DNA of 64,000 nt. Origin: Xiphias gladius (taxonomy: Eukaryota; Chordata; Actinopteri; Istiophoriformes; Xiphiidae). The stretch lies in contig NC_053420.1 in the NCBI RefSeq assembly GCF_016859285.1, positions 4,313,001 to 4,377,000 on the forward strand, in the 5' to 3' direction. A model generated the notes under the pieces. The model did no database searches and had not been told where the DNA came from. It worked only from the letters and a program-made list of their open reading frames with translations. How positions within the stretch are numbered: position 1 is the first letter of the stretch; the number at the start of each line of letters is the position of its first letter. Shown piece after piece: positions 23,961-36,030 of the stretch. The position numbers and the translations under genes are program-made.

Positions 23961-26704
23961 GTTCGCCATGTCAACTTAAAAGGTGATCCAATGTCAATGT
24001 CCTATTCACAACTTGTTTCCACTGCCCCCAAGTACACAGAAAATCAGTTATTGCAGGTTGAACAAGGCTGTTATGTGCCTAAACCTGACCAAACCTTAAA
24101 TGAAGCAGTGGCAGATCAGAAAACGGCGCAATCAGTCAATGGCGTCCTGTCCATAGCGGCGAGCGGCGTATTTGTCATTTAGTTTGGATGATTTGTTGAG
24201 CTAGATTGTTTTCCACTGTTTTAGAAAGGGTCTGTTTTTAACATCACACAAAGCCAGTCAGCGGCTCGTCTCTGAGGAGCAGCAGCAGGACACACAGACA
24301 TTAACTGGCTCTTTGTAAAGGTAACGTATGCAAACGATGTCAAAGCCAAACAGTCAGAGGTGGGGCAATACATTTTTACAGAACCTTCACACAAATGTTT
24401 GTATTTCTGTACTTGTGAAGACTCCCATGGGCATAACGCGTTCCCTAGCCTTAACCATAACCACAAAACCAAATGCAAACAGAGACGAAACTGAACACAA
24501 ATGTAGAGTGCATTCATACACCGTACAAACACGTACACACACATAGAGCTCTGGGTTTGGCTCCGAGGCGGTGTCTCGTGCGATAACAGACTCCTCGTTA
24601 TCAAGACTAATTAATGTATCAGTGTCAGAGCTGGCGGAGCGAATCCTCACAGCGGAGACCCGTCAGTGTTTCTCATTGGCCAGGAGGACGACACAATGAA
24701 AACGAATGGACCCCAGCAGTGTGTCTCCATGCAGCATCGACTCCGCTGACACATACATTCAATACTGAGCTTCAAGCAGGCAGACATGTCTTAGTAGAGA
24801 GAATATCATTTATAAATCACTCTCTCCATTCAAAAAACCAGGTCATCTTTTTATATGTGCTGAATATTTTAGTCTTTGTTTAACACTCAGTCATACGTTT
24901 TTATTCTACAGGTAGTAGACAAGCGTGTATTTAGTATAAGTTTATTGAACAATGAGGATGTGGGTGGATGAGCTCTAATACCAGTATCACGTCCAGGGAC
25001 ATTACTGTTACATGAACCTTACTGCTCCACGCTAAAGCCCTTACACAGCCATGGTCCACCACAGGTGCTCGTAATTATTCTGCCCGATTAGACCTCGCCT
25101 CAGGACTTTGTGTACGGACTGTGTTTGATTATCATCGTCCTCACTCATTAGAACTTTATCATTAGTACTTGACATTTGGTAAACTCTTGTAATTCCCAGC
25201 ATGGCTCCCACCAACATCAGCCCGGGCAGTGGTCTTATTAGACCGCATAACTCAAAACACCTGTGTGTGTGAGCGGGGGGAAAAAAAAAACGGGAGACGC
25301 GGGTTGTACGGGAAAACAAGAATCCATATCGAAGGCGTGTTCTCACGAAAATGATGGAAAGTAAAGCTGAACAGAAAAAAAGCAAATCCAACCATGTAAA
25401 AACAGTCACATCACATGCAGGAATAAATATTTCCAGTGGAGGAAGTTTTTATCAGCAAATGTTTAGGGGTGAAAAATTGAGTGACACACTGCAGACGATC
25501 ACTGCTGCCTGGCATGGGATGAACAGAAACAGAAAAACATGTCACTGCAGTTCCAGTAAGTTCCCCCTCACTTTTGCCTTTGTCTCCAGTCTTTTTCTGC
25601 TCGCTCCGTCTTATTACTTTATCCTGTTGCAAGGATCCATTTTATTCCAAAGATATCACAGTATCTTAATTAAAATTTGCTCGAAAGTGCTGAGTCACTC
25701 TCATGACCCCGAGCTTTGAATTTACCCAAGCTTTCCTTTATTCTGGAACAGGAATAACTGCCTACAAGCAGCTATGTGAAGCCGTACTCATGCACACAGT
25801 GGTGCTGGTGTAATATTTATCCTGGACTAACCCCCCCCCAACCCCGATCTCTCTTGACCTAACAGGTGCAAAACACCCAATACTCGAAATACTCGATACA
25901 TTTACAGGTCTGCACTTGGTATATGCCGAGGTAAAACAACACTCAAACATCCTGGCACTACCAGCCTGGCATCTCTATCCCTCGAGCCACAGTGTTATTG
26001 AGTCTAAAAAAATACTTTTGGCAGGTCTCTGCTTTTCATCTCACAACAGTAATATATCAAATGACGCATGACGGCGGCAATATTTTTCCAGCTACGAAGA
26101 GCCATCTAGACAAACACTGACGCATGATTTATCTCACAGCTTGGTTGGATACGGCGCGCTTCTTACAACCAAACAAAGACGGAGAGCACTGACCCAGAGG
26201 ACGTAGTTGTCCATTTCCGACACGAGCTCCTCATTATAACTGAGAGACGGTGACCAATAAGCACCGCAGAAGGGGAGCCTGCACATAACGGTGGTAGCTG
26301 CACATGATGAATATATTAAAGCCAACTTTGACAGCAGCAATATTTTTCTGTGCAGTGGAGCTTGTTACAGAATGAGGGGATCATTTATTACACAGCTTGT
26401 TAGACCAAGAGCACTTGTTTCTATCTGGCATGCATGTAATCAGCATATATCTTGCATTATTGTTATATACTGTATACTATGAGCCATAACGAAAAACCCT
26501 CCCTTGTGTTTTTGTTCTGCGTTCAACTGTGTCAAGATACTGAGTTATAAGCCTTTCTTGCTTTTTACTAATTTAAGACTAGATTCAACTTTATCGTCAC
26601 TGCACAGAGTGCCAGTACTGAGACAACGAAATGCAGTTTAGCATCTAACCAGACGCGAAAAAAGCAGTAAAGTGCAGAGTAATGGGCCCATGTACACATA
26701 TATA

Positions 26705-26707
<3 letters not shown>

Positions 26708-26743
<36 letters not shown>
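26708..26743. repeat. (AT)n microsatellite within the LINE 3' region
   Basis: About 18 AT units, read directly, inside the 3' untranslated part of the LINE relic. Confidence 0.95.
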
Positions 26744-26749
<6 letters not shown>

Positions 26750-26925
26750 TGGGGGGTATATATATGTACACTAGGTATGTACAGCATGTGCAGCAGTTAT
26801 AGTAGGCAATTGCACGTGCAAGTGTAAGTGTGAACGTGCAGCGCGGGTGTAAGGATGAGTAATGCTAGTAGCCGACATCATATACAGAACAAACAGCTGA
26901 ATATGAATACGTGTTTACACTATAG

Positions 26926-26989
26926 CAGCGGTTCCCAACCTTCTCGAGTCACGACGCCCCAGAGTGAGTGAAGGGACGGTCACTCAGAC

Positions 26990-27023
<34 letters not shown>

Positions 27024-27550
27024 CTGTAAACCTTAAGTTTCACTGGTTTTGAACTTCCATGTGCAAGTGCTTCTGAAAAAATAACGCACCGTGGACGTTC
27101 CCTGTTGTCTTTGGATATGCTTGTCAATCCATTTTGCGGAAAGTCAGGCTGATATATCTGAAGCTTGTCGGGAGCTCGGGGCTCTGCTGGAACCGGCTGC
27201 CGGCGTTTCTCAGTAGACGGTGCTGCTGTCAGACTTTCACGAGGCCCACCTTGAGACACCTCCTGCTGAGGATATAAAGTCTTGAGCTGGAATGCTGTCT
27301 TGAGAGTCCATTGCTCCATCGTCGTTATAGTAGTTTGGTTAAGCACAATGCTGTGGCACAAAAATGCCAAAATGAAATGATGTCCAGTCAGAAACTCTGA
27401 GTGAACATACACTTTGACTCTCACAAACACACTCGATAAAAAGTGTCTAAAATAAGTTATTTTATTTCTAATATGCCACTTTATTTTATTCTCCGCAGCC
27501 ATGGGGTCCCGACCCCCAAGGGGCTTGCGACTTGCAGTTGAGGACCACCG
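26926..27550. mobile_element. hAT-like non-autonomous element
   Basis: The left edge starts CAGCGGTTCCCAACC and the right edge, read in reverse, gives a CGGTGGTCCTCAACTG sequence. Both fit the CAGNGGTTCNCAACC terminal inverted repeats of hAT-superfamily elements. Inside is 'atggggtcccgacccccaag', a phrase typical of hAT ends. A GA microsatellite (26990-27023) lies near the left end. No transposase frame is seen. No clear 8-bp target duplication is visible, which leaves the precise edges uncertain. It lies within the LINE relic. Confidence 0.6.
26990..27023. repeat. (GA)n microsatellite
   Basis: GA dinucleotide tract with one AAA interruption, read directly. Confidence 0.95.
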
Positions 27551-30500
27551 GTCCAACCTCACTGACTGGGGTCTGATGGTTCTAAAGTCCAGTATCCAGT
27601 TGCAGAGGGAGGTGTTGATGCCCAGGTCGCTGAGTTTGGTGATCAGATTGGAGGGGATGATGGTGTGGAATGCGGAACTGAAGTTGATCAACAGCAGTAT
27701 TGCTCCAGTGCTGTGGAGATGGCCTCCTCCACGCTCCTGTTCTGGCGGTAGGCGAATTGGAGGGGGTCCAACGTGGGTGGGTAGGCAGGCCATGAGATGA
27801 GCCAGGACCAGCCTCTCGAAGCACTTCCTGATGGTGGGGGTGAGTGCAACAGGGCGGAAGTCGTTAAGGCTTTCGGCAGTGGGGCGTTAAGGCACTGGCA
27901 CGATGGAGGTGGTTATAAAGCACGCTGGGACAGTTGCTTGGCCCAGTGAAGATGTCGGTCAGGACCTCAGTCAGCTGGCCAGCACCGGCCCTGAGCGCGT
28001 CCAGGGATGCCATCGGGGCCAGCAGCCGGACGTGCATTTTCAAAGAATATGCAATGGTAAGATGTTTTAAATAGTTTTAATAACAGTGAAATATTGTTGA
28101 TGCTTTCCAGCCAATTAAAATTGAGTGCTTATGTCCTGGAAATGTATCAAATCTATATGTTCCACGTTGCGTAAAGAAAGTTGAGCTGAGGACGGCATTA
28201 TCTGCTCCAGTGCCATATCCAAACCCATCGTCTAATGGGTTGCTGCACTTACAGTGAGTCTGCTACAACAGTACTTGTCAACAAATATCTTCCACCATTA
28301 CGTACTCACTTATCGGGTTGATTATTTCAACGGAAGAAGGGGAGAGACGGGAGAGAAAGGAGAAGGAGGGAAAGCTGAAAAGTGATAAATGATGGCAATA
28401 CTGTTTTTAATATCACTTTATTAATCTCCCTTATAAGAATGGAGTAATCACAACAGCAGGAGTGAAGAAAGAGATGAAGAGAGAAACAGAAAGGTCAACA
28501 GAGTGATGACAAAAGAGAGGCAATGGGAGAGTGACAAATTGTTGGCATTCTGTTGTTAGTCTCATTTTACTAAATTCCACAACAAGAAGCATTGCCGTCG
28601 TCCCACCACAGCAAGTGTGTGTCAGTTTGTCCGTGTTGTGTAGCTACAGCCCATTCACCAGACAGAAAGACAATGTTGGGCAATTCTGCTAAACCCCAGA
28701 TAACGTTTAATGAGTTCAGTTTTCAAGCTGAAGGTGTCAGTGTGCTGCAGTTTCTGAACACCCCCCCCCCACACACACACACACACACAAACTTTTATTT
28801 TTCTTTACACAACTGCTACGTGTCATTTCCACGAGTACAAACGGGTGCAACACCTTGAACGTCTCTGAGGAGAGACTCTCCATTGGCATGCACCGCCCTC
28901 CACTTCTCTCTATAATGGCTGTTCAAAACCCCCATTATCACTCTCGCCCTTAGCATTAGAGTTTTTTAATTAACTATTCCTGAAGTGTCCACAAATACGT
29001 TCAAGCTCAAATTTCATTTCAAATATCTTTTCACTCATCATATAAAAGTATATAGTTGCATGAGATGTGTAGAGTTGAAGTATATGGTAGAACAAAAATG
29101 TAAAAAAAAATAAAAATAAACCCACAACATGGACAACGAAATAAGACAGGCAAAACAATCGTCAGATAAACATTAAAAATGACATAAAATACCCTACATC
29201 TAAGAAGAGCGTAATTCAAAACAACATCAATATTTAAAAAAGAAGTATATAAAAGTTATTGGACCCAAGGGAGCTGCTGCATCTGCGCATACTGCCGCCT
29301 TCCGCCACAGAAACAACACAATGGTTAGGGTTGGAAGATTAAAACCGCAAGGTGGGGGAAAGACCATGATGGATAAATACATTTAAAAAAGAGAAAACTG
29401 TAGCTGCACACTGCTGGATCACTCCAATGTCTTTTTTTTTTTTTAAATTCTGTGTAGACATGAATGACCGTGTTTGAACATATGGTGAAACAGCTTCTTC
29501 ACCTCAATAAAATAGAACACGAGAGCTGGGGAGGATTCAACAGTCTGTGGGTATTTCAGTGCCGATAATTGCTACCCTGCACCTACAGAGACTTTGCAGA
29601 TGTGTGTGCCAGCCTCTTGGAGATTGTCTAATTATTTTTTTAAAAAGCCAGGAGAAACTGCTGCTGTAACGCAGGATCCAAAACCCCGGTCTGTAGCATC
29701 TTCGTGGAGCATGTGAGGCTTATTCTATGCTCACTGTGGCAACCATGGTGTGGGGCCTCATTCGACCACCGGCCCAATACCGAAACTCTTCGGAGACAGA
29801 GCACAGGCCGCACAAATCACGTGGTCCCACAATCGCGTGGGTTAATGCGGGAACTTCCGAAAGACTGAGGGTAACTCCCCCAAACACATAAATGTACACG
29901 TCCCATAGCCGCATCGTGCGTGTGACGAGAATACTGCAGATACCCCTGAGATCATAAAAGTCTTAACGGAGCCCGCACACAACCCGTCGCCTGCAGCTTT
30001 TCGCCGATCTACGTGAACAGCACGGCGATGAGGAGGGAGGAGAGAGAAAGTGAAAGACGGGGGAAATGTTGGGAAGAGTCCCGGCAATGTAGCACTTTAT
30101 GACACGGGGAAAGTGCAGCTGCATTACAAATCTACCAGCCACATCACGGAGGTCCACGAGAGAGTAATCTGTGGAGAAGTAATGGCTCATGTATAAAGAT
30201 AAAGACGGTCATACAGACAGCCTACAGTGGCAGAAAAAGCTGTTTATTTCTGCAAGCTGATAAGGAAAAATGTTCCTTTTGCTAAGTAGACGAGAAGATT
30301 AACGATGGAGGGAGAAGGGAAACAGGAAGAGGAGAAAGAGAGAAGGATGGGAAATTAATGAAGTAGCAGAACAGAATTATAAGTTCGCTGTGCTGATGCT
30401 GTAACTGTAACAGAAGAATTTAATAACAGTTGAATAAAAGCGTCTCACAAATCAGCGGCTGTATTGTCTGTTCAATCACATCAGTGGTGAGATTATATTG

Positions 30501-30739
30501 GAGACGACAATGGCGAGATGGTAAACCGCCATAATCCGCTTTATGTAGCCTGTAGCAGGAAATAAGGACAAGCTGCTGGGTTTTAGATTCATACACACAC
30601 ACACGCACACACACTTCAAAGAGATGTGAGTCGGTGCGTTGGTGTATTGTCAAGACAGAAGATTGAAGTTGACTGATCCTATTAGGTTTTTCTGTTGACA
30701 CACACACACACTCACATGTGAAAGCACACCTGAAAGAGC

Positions 30740-30741
<2 letters not shown>

Positions 30742-30785
<44 letters not shown>
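30742..30785. repeat. (CA)n microsatellite
   Basis: Uninterrupted CA tract of about 22 units, with shorter CA runs nearby at 30592-30613 and 30701-30711. Confidence 0.95.
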
Positions 30786-30787
<2 letters not shown>

Positions 30788-31616
30788 TGAGCTGCACGTT
30801 AACAAACTCGTTCTCTCTGTCGCACGCACGCTGTGTCACATTCACAGTTGAGAGGGAACAGAGAGCGGAGTGCAGAACTAAAGAACGCCTGTCAGGTTTA
30901 TTTCTGTCTGCGGCTGGCTCTCGCCCGGGCGACGGTGCCGCTGCGAACGCAGCTTCATGCTCTGATCTGCCGCTGTCCCACTTCTCCGTCCCCCCTGTCT
31001 CTGCTCTCTTGTATAATGGAGAAAAATAAAAAATAAAAAGTCCAAAAAACAACCGACAAGCGCTGCAGCATCCATAACTTCTTCCACCAAACCTCCGTGC
31101 AAAATGGTGCAAGCAACGAAAACGTGTGCATCAGTTACTCGTCCGGCTTGCACTTCTTTCACTGTACGCTGACATTGGGCATCAACGCACTTGTGGGTGG
31201 GATCGAAGATAAAGAGATTTGAAGAGATATGTAAGTTTGTTTTGTTTTTATAAGTTAACTTAGCAAGCTGGCAAGTGTAGCATCAAACACTAATCAAGCT
31301 GTAAGGTAGCATCAAACACGAGCAAGCAGCAAAAACCTACTAAAATCCCACGAAGGCCCACACCTATAGTTTTAGACACTTTGACTCATACCCAAAAGTC
31401 CTGCACAGTTACTAATGACCATTTTCCAAAGCAAAGGATTCATTTTTAGACTGGGTTTTCTACCTTCCAGACAGCCCTTAGTGTCAATTAATTTCTAGTA
31501 GTTAGTAGTTAAAGGTACCCTGTGAAGGTTTTGACCTGTCCAGCACTTATAACCTGAAACCACACGACTTTATAGCAAAGCCGACCATGTCTGAACGACC
31601 CGTTGGCTGATACATG

Positions 31617-31639
31617 TATATATATATATATATATATAT
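31617..31639. repeat. (AT)n microsatellite
   Basis: Short alternating AT tract, read directly. Confidence 0.9.
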
Positions 31640-31679
31640 GATTGGTTGTTGTTCATTTTCAAAAAGATTTTTTGGGCAT

Positions 31680-31805
31680 TTTACTAGAGAGCCAGCAGTG
31701 GAGAGATGACAGGAAATGAGGGAAACAACATGCGGCAAATGTCCCGGACCAGATAGGAACGGGGGGCGTTGTGGGTCATGGTTGGCGCTTTAACCACTAG
31801 GTTAA
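31680..31805. repeat. SINE-like relic
   Basis: Blocks 'agtggagagatgacaggaaa', 'aacaacatgcggcaaatgtc' and 'gcgctttaaccactaggtt' match a common fish repeat whose end resembles a tRNA-like region. A reverse-oriented fragment occurs at about 20035-20090. Confidence 0.5.
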
Positions 31806-32390
31806 AATTTTGTTTTTGTTTTCAATTATAACATGTTCTTATCTCAAGCTGATCTTATTTAAAGGTTACTTGTACTGAATTTTATGGTGACCCTGAAGCC
31901 AAATTGGGTTTTGTCCCAAAATAAAGTTGATCTCTACTAAAGGTGTCGCTTGAGTTTTCAGCTCTTCCGACTCGTTCCCTTCTACACGCATTTTGGAAGT
32001 AGTTGAAGTTATGCCAGAAATCGCTGCCTTGCTCTTACGAGAGAAAACTCCACAGGGTACCTGTACAGTGAACATTTCGTCACCTCTGTAGAGAATATAT
32101 CTCATCCATCCATTACAAAAGAAATGGCGGTAGAGCTGCAAAGACAATTTGCTCACAAACATCATAAATGACATTTTATACTATCACATACAGATGGGTG
32201 ACAAGTTGATGACCTTGCCCCATCCGTAGGGCACGAGGGTTCATTGAATGGTCGAGTATCAACTGACGAGTATGACAGTGACGTGAATCATATGCTACGG
32301 CGTCCGCAGACACCAGATCTCAGCTCAACTGAACACCTACGGGAGATTTTGGACCGACGTTTTAGACAGCGCTCTCCAACGCCGTCATGA

Positions 32391-32673
32391 AAAAAAAAAA
32401 GAAAAGCGAACTAGAATGGCACTCAGGAGAGCACATACCTCAGTGACAGTGTCAAACAACGTAAAAAAAAAAAATTCAAAGTCATAGTAAATTTAATGGA
32501 TTCTTCCCCGGCCCATGCCCCATCCCTCCGGCAAGTTCGTTGAAAATCAGTTCAGTACTTTTTGAGTAACCCTGCTGACAAACAAACAAACCAACCAACC
32601 AACCAATCAACCAACCAACCAACCAACCAACCAACAGACAGGGTTGAAAACATAACCTCCTTGGCGGGGGTAA
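32391..32673. mobile_element. MITE-like repeat inserted in the Tc1 relic
   Basis: Blocks 'gaatggcactcaggagagca', 'ttaatggattcttccccggc' and 'gaaaacataacctccttggc' are those of a short repeat that is very abundant in fish and other animals. Intact copies begin and end with complementary 'acctccgccaagg' and 'ccttggcggaggt' sequences, suggesting a terminal-inverted-repeat element. Here the right end is kept and the left end is decayed. It contains an (ACCA)n tract at 32583-32634. Confidence 0.6.
32583..32634. repeat. (CAAC)n tetranucleotide repeat
   Basis: About a dozen CAAC/CAAA units, part of the surrounding MITE-like repeat where such units are typical. Confidence 0.9.
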
Positions 32674-33799
32674 CGAGGGAATATCGTTTGTGAAGAGTGG
32701 TGTTTTATCCTTCCAGCAGAGTTCCAGAGACTTGTAGAGTCAATGCCACTGAGCACGGAAGCTGTTCTGGCAGCACACAGTGGCCCAACACCTTACTAAG
32801 ACACTTGTTGTTGTTGTTTTTGCCTTTAATTTTGTCTCCTGATTTTATGTTTTTATTTGTTTTAGATTTGTGTGATTCTCTTTGACGGACATCTACGCTT
32901 TGTCAGAGAAAAAAAAAGTAGATGACTTCTCAGTGAGTATGCACCTGAGCTCCTGCCACTGGAATGAATGGGCCACCATGTTTGAATACCCCAACTATTG
33001 TTTAATACGTTCATTGTTTAAAACCAGAAGACGAGCCTGAATTTAGTTTGTCTCCTGTTCAGCAGCTAGCTCTGGATGTCAGGGTGTCAGAGTTTCCAAG
33101 TACCAAAAAAAAGGAGACTGCCTTCTGTAAAAAATGACCCCATGGTTCGTCTGTGCAAGCGATTATTACCACCCACAGTTAAGTTTCATTGGTTAGGTGA
33201 CCTCTTGGCTGTTCGTTTCCTGTGTGATATCGATAATCAGCGTTATTTCTTTTATCCACGACCGTTCCACAACCTTAACCGTGTGTTTATTATTGTAACC
33301 ATGATGACAAAGGTCCTCTAACCTGAAAGAAGTACTTATTTTAACCCAAACCACGATCTTTTCCTAAACCTAACCAAGTAGTTTTTGGGCCTAAACCTAA
33401 CCAACCCATAATGGGTCCACATCCTTGACCACGTGTTGACCATGAAGGTCCCGTACACCTGCCGCTGGTGCACTGCTATGGGTCGTGTCCGAGGGCAGGC
33501 AAAAACGACTTATATGGTGGTTTAATTTGGAGGACTTGTTGCCAAATAAAACCAAGGGTACGCTGTGAGTGTTCGTTGCACACTGAAACTGTTTCCGTGT
33601 AACAGCTTCGTCTGCTGTTCCAGACTGAAGAGGGTCCAGAGCCAGAGACAGTTGGTCTTTTCACCAGGGGTGGGTCGGAAAACGCTGTTCATCGCCATGG
33701 CTGCGCGATGATGTCATCGTCATCATGGGCGGCCGGAGGAACGTTCTCCTCTCACACTGACTCCAATCTGTCTTCACACAGCGAGCCTTGGACAGCGTA

Positions 33800-33801
<2 letters not shown>

Positions 33802-33859
<58 letters not shown>

Positions 33860-33866
33860 TGTGTGT
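33802..33866. repeat. (GT)n microsatellite
   Basis: GT tract of about 30 units with a single GTAT interruption, immediately followed by the repeat at 33870. Confidence 0.96.
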
Positions 33867-33869
33867 TCT

Positions 33870-34120
33870 TGTTCTTATATCCCGGTGGGGACTATAGCCT
33901 GAATGAACACTAACCCACTGGGACTCGTGTCACCGTGGGGACAAAAATTTGGGTCCCCACAGGTAGAGACTGTTTTTTTATGGGGTTAAACTTGGTCTGG
34001 GTTAGACTGAGGTTTAGGGTTTAGGCATTTATTTGTGTTGCTTACGTTTAGGGTAAGGGGCTAGGGAATTCATTATGTCAGCGAGTGTCCCCACCGGGAT
34101 GGTGGAACAAGTCTGCGTGT
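33870..34120. repeat. Microsatellite-associated fish repeat, copy 1
   Basis: Blocks 'atcccggtggggactatagc', 'tcaccgtggggacaaaaatt', 'ggtttagggtttaggcattt' and 'gggaattcattatgtcagcg' match a fish repeat that is commonly bordered by GT microsatellites, as here. A second copy lies at 35050-35215. Confidence 0.65.
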
Positions 34121-34398
34121 GTGCGCGTGGCTGTTTCGACCTGTCTGCATGCATGCAAGTGTCGGTGTCTGTGTTTCTACATTTCTACAAAACGAGGACC
34201 AGTTTTAGAGAGTTCAGGCGATTTTGTCCTCACTTCTTCAAACGGCCGTTTCAGGGTAAAGTTTAACTGCTAAGATTAGACTTACTGTAAGTCCAGACTT
34301 GGATGTGGTTAAAAGAAGTCCAACAAATGCGTAACAGCATTTCTTGACTGTATCAGAGCAACACATACCAACTAAAAATCATATCTCCCATATGCGCA

Positions 34399-34904
34399 GA
34401 TGAGCCAGAATGTTATGACCACTCACAGATGAAGACAATCACATTGATTATCTCATGAAAACAGCACATGTGAAGGTCTGGAATATATTAGATGGTGAGG
34501 GAACAGCCGGTTCCCACTGTCACTGTGTTGGAAGCAGGGGAAACGGGCCGGTGTAAAGGCTTGAGGAACAAGGGCCAAATCGTTGCGGCCAGACGACTGG
34601 GTTGGAGCACCTCCGTTAACACGAGACCGTGGCAGTGTTGAGTACCCAGCAACGGTGGTCCTGGGAGGGACAAAAACCACGAAACCGCCACCAGGGTGTC
34701 GGGGAATGCGCTGAAAGAAGTCTACACCTCGCGACCTGCGCGTCGCATCTTACAGGTCTTGACGGATCCGCTGCTAACGTCATGGCGCCTGATACCACAG
34801 AGCATCTCAGAGGTCTTGTAGAGTCCATGCCTCGGTGAGTCAGAGCTGCACACGGAGGACCAACACCACATAAGGCATGGGTGATCATAGTGTTTTGGCT
34901 CATC
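34399..34904 (+). mobile_element. Internally deleted Tc1-like element with terminal inverted repeats
   Basis: The left end 34399-34422 (GATGAGCCAGAATGTTATGA and four more bases) and the right end 34881-34904 (inverted) agree at about 18 of 24 positions. Inside, 34520-34700 resembles the N-terminal DNA-binding part of a Tc1-like transposase in a fish family whose terminal repeats contain 'cataatgttatggctgatc'. 34725-34850 resembles its C-terminal end. The whole catalytic core is missing at about 34700-34725. At about 506 bp versus about 1.6 kb for a full element, it is a non-autonomous deletion derivative. Confidence 0.8.
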
Positions 34905-35049
34905 GGTTTGTATAAAAGGCTATTCCTGGACTTGGCAGAAGAAACTTTTTATGTAAAAGAAAAAAATGGGAACTAGAGAAGACATATTGTTTTCATAAAG
35001 ACATCAACAATCATTCCTGGAAAGAATTTGACTGGAAGTTAAAAATGAG

Positions 35050-35215
35050 GTTTTCTAGGACCCCAGCAACAGTGTCAGTGTTTGATAAAGGCCCCTCAAC
35101 GGTTAAACACGTAGCTGTGATGATTAAGGTTGGGGTTAAGTGTATGGGAATGCATTATGTCACTGAGGGGCTCTCACTAGTATAGAAGTGCACGTGTGTG
35201 GGTATGTGTGTCTCG
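35050..35215. repeat. Microsatellite-associated fish repeat, copy 2
   Basis: Shares 'aaggttggggttaag', 'gggaatgcattatgtcactg' and 'tagtatagaagtgcac' blocks with the copy at 33870-34120. Confidence 0.6.
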
Positions 35216-35859
35216 CAGGCATTGCGGTCGCCGTGTGTTTCTCACTCTGCCAGGACTGGCGCTTGGCTCGGCCCGAGGAACCAGCCAGTAATGAGATCTC
35301 ACTTCTGGCTTGCCTTCCTGCAGCGATGGCGTCAGCAGCCACAGAAAAAGACATACTCCAATTAGACACAAATAAACCCATTACACAAGAGAGAGACACG
35401 CACGGCAAAAATATAGAAACTGTGATCTTTGTGCGAATATGTTGCAACGCAAATGGGATAATTGACCTCGCTGTCTGTTGCTGAAATGCTTTGTTATGAA
35501 AATGGGCAGTTTGTGTGCTGTAAAATCCTCCTTTTTGTCCCCCTTTCTTCCTGTTAAGGTGAGGACGGATGATGACGCTGCCGTTGAGTTTGGACAGGAG
35601 AGAATAGAAGTTACATAAAAGCTATTTTTTTAATGGTGCAATAAACGAGACTTGTACTGGGAAAATGGAAAATGACACTATCACTCGTGCACCTTCCAAA
35701 CGCAACCTCACCCCTCAGAACATTTCGGTACAAGGTACCAAAAAGAAGGTTTTCTAAAATTGTCTAACTGATTGGGTGGTTCGTATTCGAGCAAAATTTT
35801 CTTTCCTCCTTTCTTTCCACCATGCCATCGTCTGTGTCGGTCATTCGGTCGGTCTGTCA

Positions 35860-36030
35860 ACTCTTTGGTCCAGACTGAAATATCTCAACAACTATGTGAC
35901 GGATTACCGTGAAATTTTGCAGAGACATTTATGGCCGTCGAAGGACGAATCCTACTGACTTTGGTGAGTCTCTTATTTTTCATTTAGCTCCACCAGCAGG
36001 TCAAACTTCTCCCTTATCCCCCGAAATATT
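35860..36030 (-). repeat. Teleost dispersed repeat (copy B)
   Basis: Blocks 'ggtccagactgaaatatctc', 'ggattaccgtgaaattttgc' and 'ggacgaatcctactgacttt' are the reverse-strand form of the repeat seen at 5633-6056 and 44731-45020. Confidence 0.7.

Larger units (their letters stand above)
18441..26574. other. Intergenic, no gene recognised
   Basis: An 8 kb stretch with only repeat fragments: a CA microsatellite (about 18565-18586), SINE-like relics (19490-19640, 21000-21260), a hairpin (23067-23103) and a fish dispersed repeat (23650-23960). I examined open frames up to about 130 codons and none shows a domain I recognise. Confidence 0.5.
26575..28045 (-). mobile_element. Non-LTR retrotransposon (LINE) relic, split by a hAT-like insertion
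   Basis: On the minus strand, 28045 down to 27551 encodes a frameshifted reverse-transcriptase fragment. Recognisable pieces include L-Q-F-A-Y-R-Q-N-R-S-V-E-E-A-I, then F-S-S-A-F-H-T-I-I-P-S (the catalytic-palm F-S-S-A-F region), then L-G-I-N-T-S-L-C-N-W-I-L-D-F. 26925 down to 26575 is the 3' tail: 'gatgctaaactgcatttcgt' and 'cgataaagttgaatctag' on the minus strand, a signature of a LINE very common in fish (Rex/CR1/L2-like). About 625 bp between these parts is a separate hAT-like element. The retained 3' segment is shorter than expected, so part of the RT domain is also deleted. It is a dead element. Confidence 0.82.
28046..32189. other. Intergenic, no gene recognised
   Basis: AT-rich sequence with purine-rich patches (28322-28380, 30300-30355), CA microsatellites (28771-28789, 30742-30785), an AT tract (31617-31639) and a SINE-like relic (31680-31805). 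No exon is supported. Confidence 0.5.
32190..32808 (+). pseudogene. Tc1-like transposase relic, split by a MITE-like insertion
   Basis: The plus strand 32190-32390 and 32674-32808 together match the C-terminal end of a Tc1-like transposase. The first part contains D-L-S-S-T-E-H-L-R-E-I-L-D-R-R-F-R-Q-R-S (codons from about 32317), related to the D-L-N-P-I-E-H-L motif. Here N-P-I has become S-S-T while the glutamate is kept. The second part, 'gttccagagacttgtagagt' to 'cccaacaccttactaagaca', is the characteristic C-terminal end of the same family. The two halves are separated by about 280 bp of a different repeat. Confidence 0.75.
32809..34398. other. Intergenic, repeats only
   Basis: Includes a 'ggttaaggtt' family fragment (33285-33440), a GT microsatellite and the microsatellite-associated repeat at 33870-34120. 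No exon is supported. Confidence 0.5.

Noticed and set aside
26984-27793. 269-codon minus-strand open frame
   Set aside because: It joins part of a LINE reverse transcriptase with sequence of an inserted hAT-like element. It is a chance fusion, not a host gene.
32583-32634. Regularly spaced direct repeats, considered as a CRISPR-like array
   Set aside because: Simple CAAC tetranucleotide repeats without unique spacers, in a vertebrate genome.
34000-34060. Telomere-like 'ggtttagggtttagg' sequence
   Set aside because: The units are irregular and belong to a known type of fish repeat next to a GT microsatellite. It is not an interstitial telomere array.
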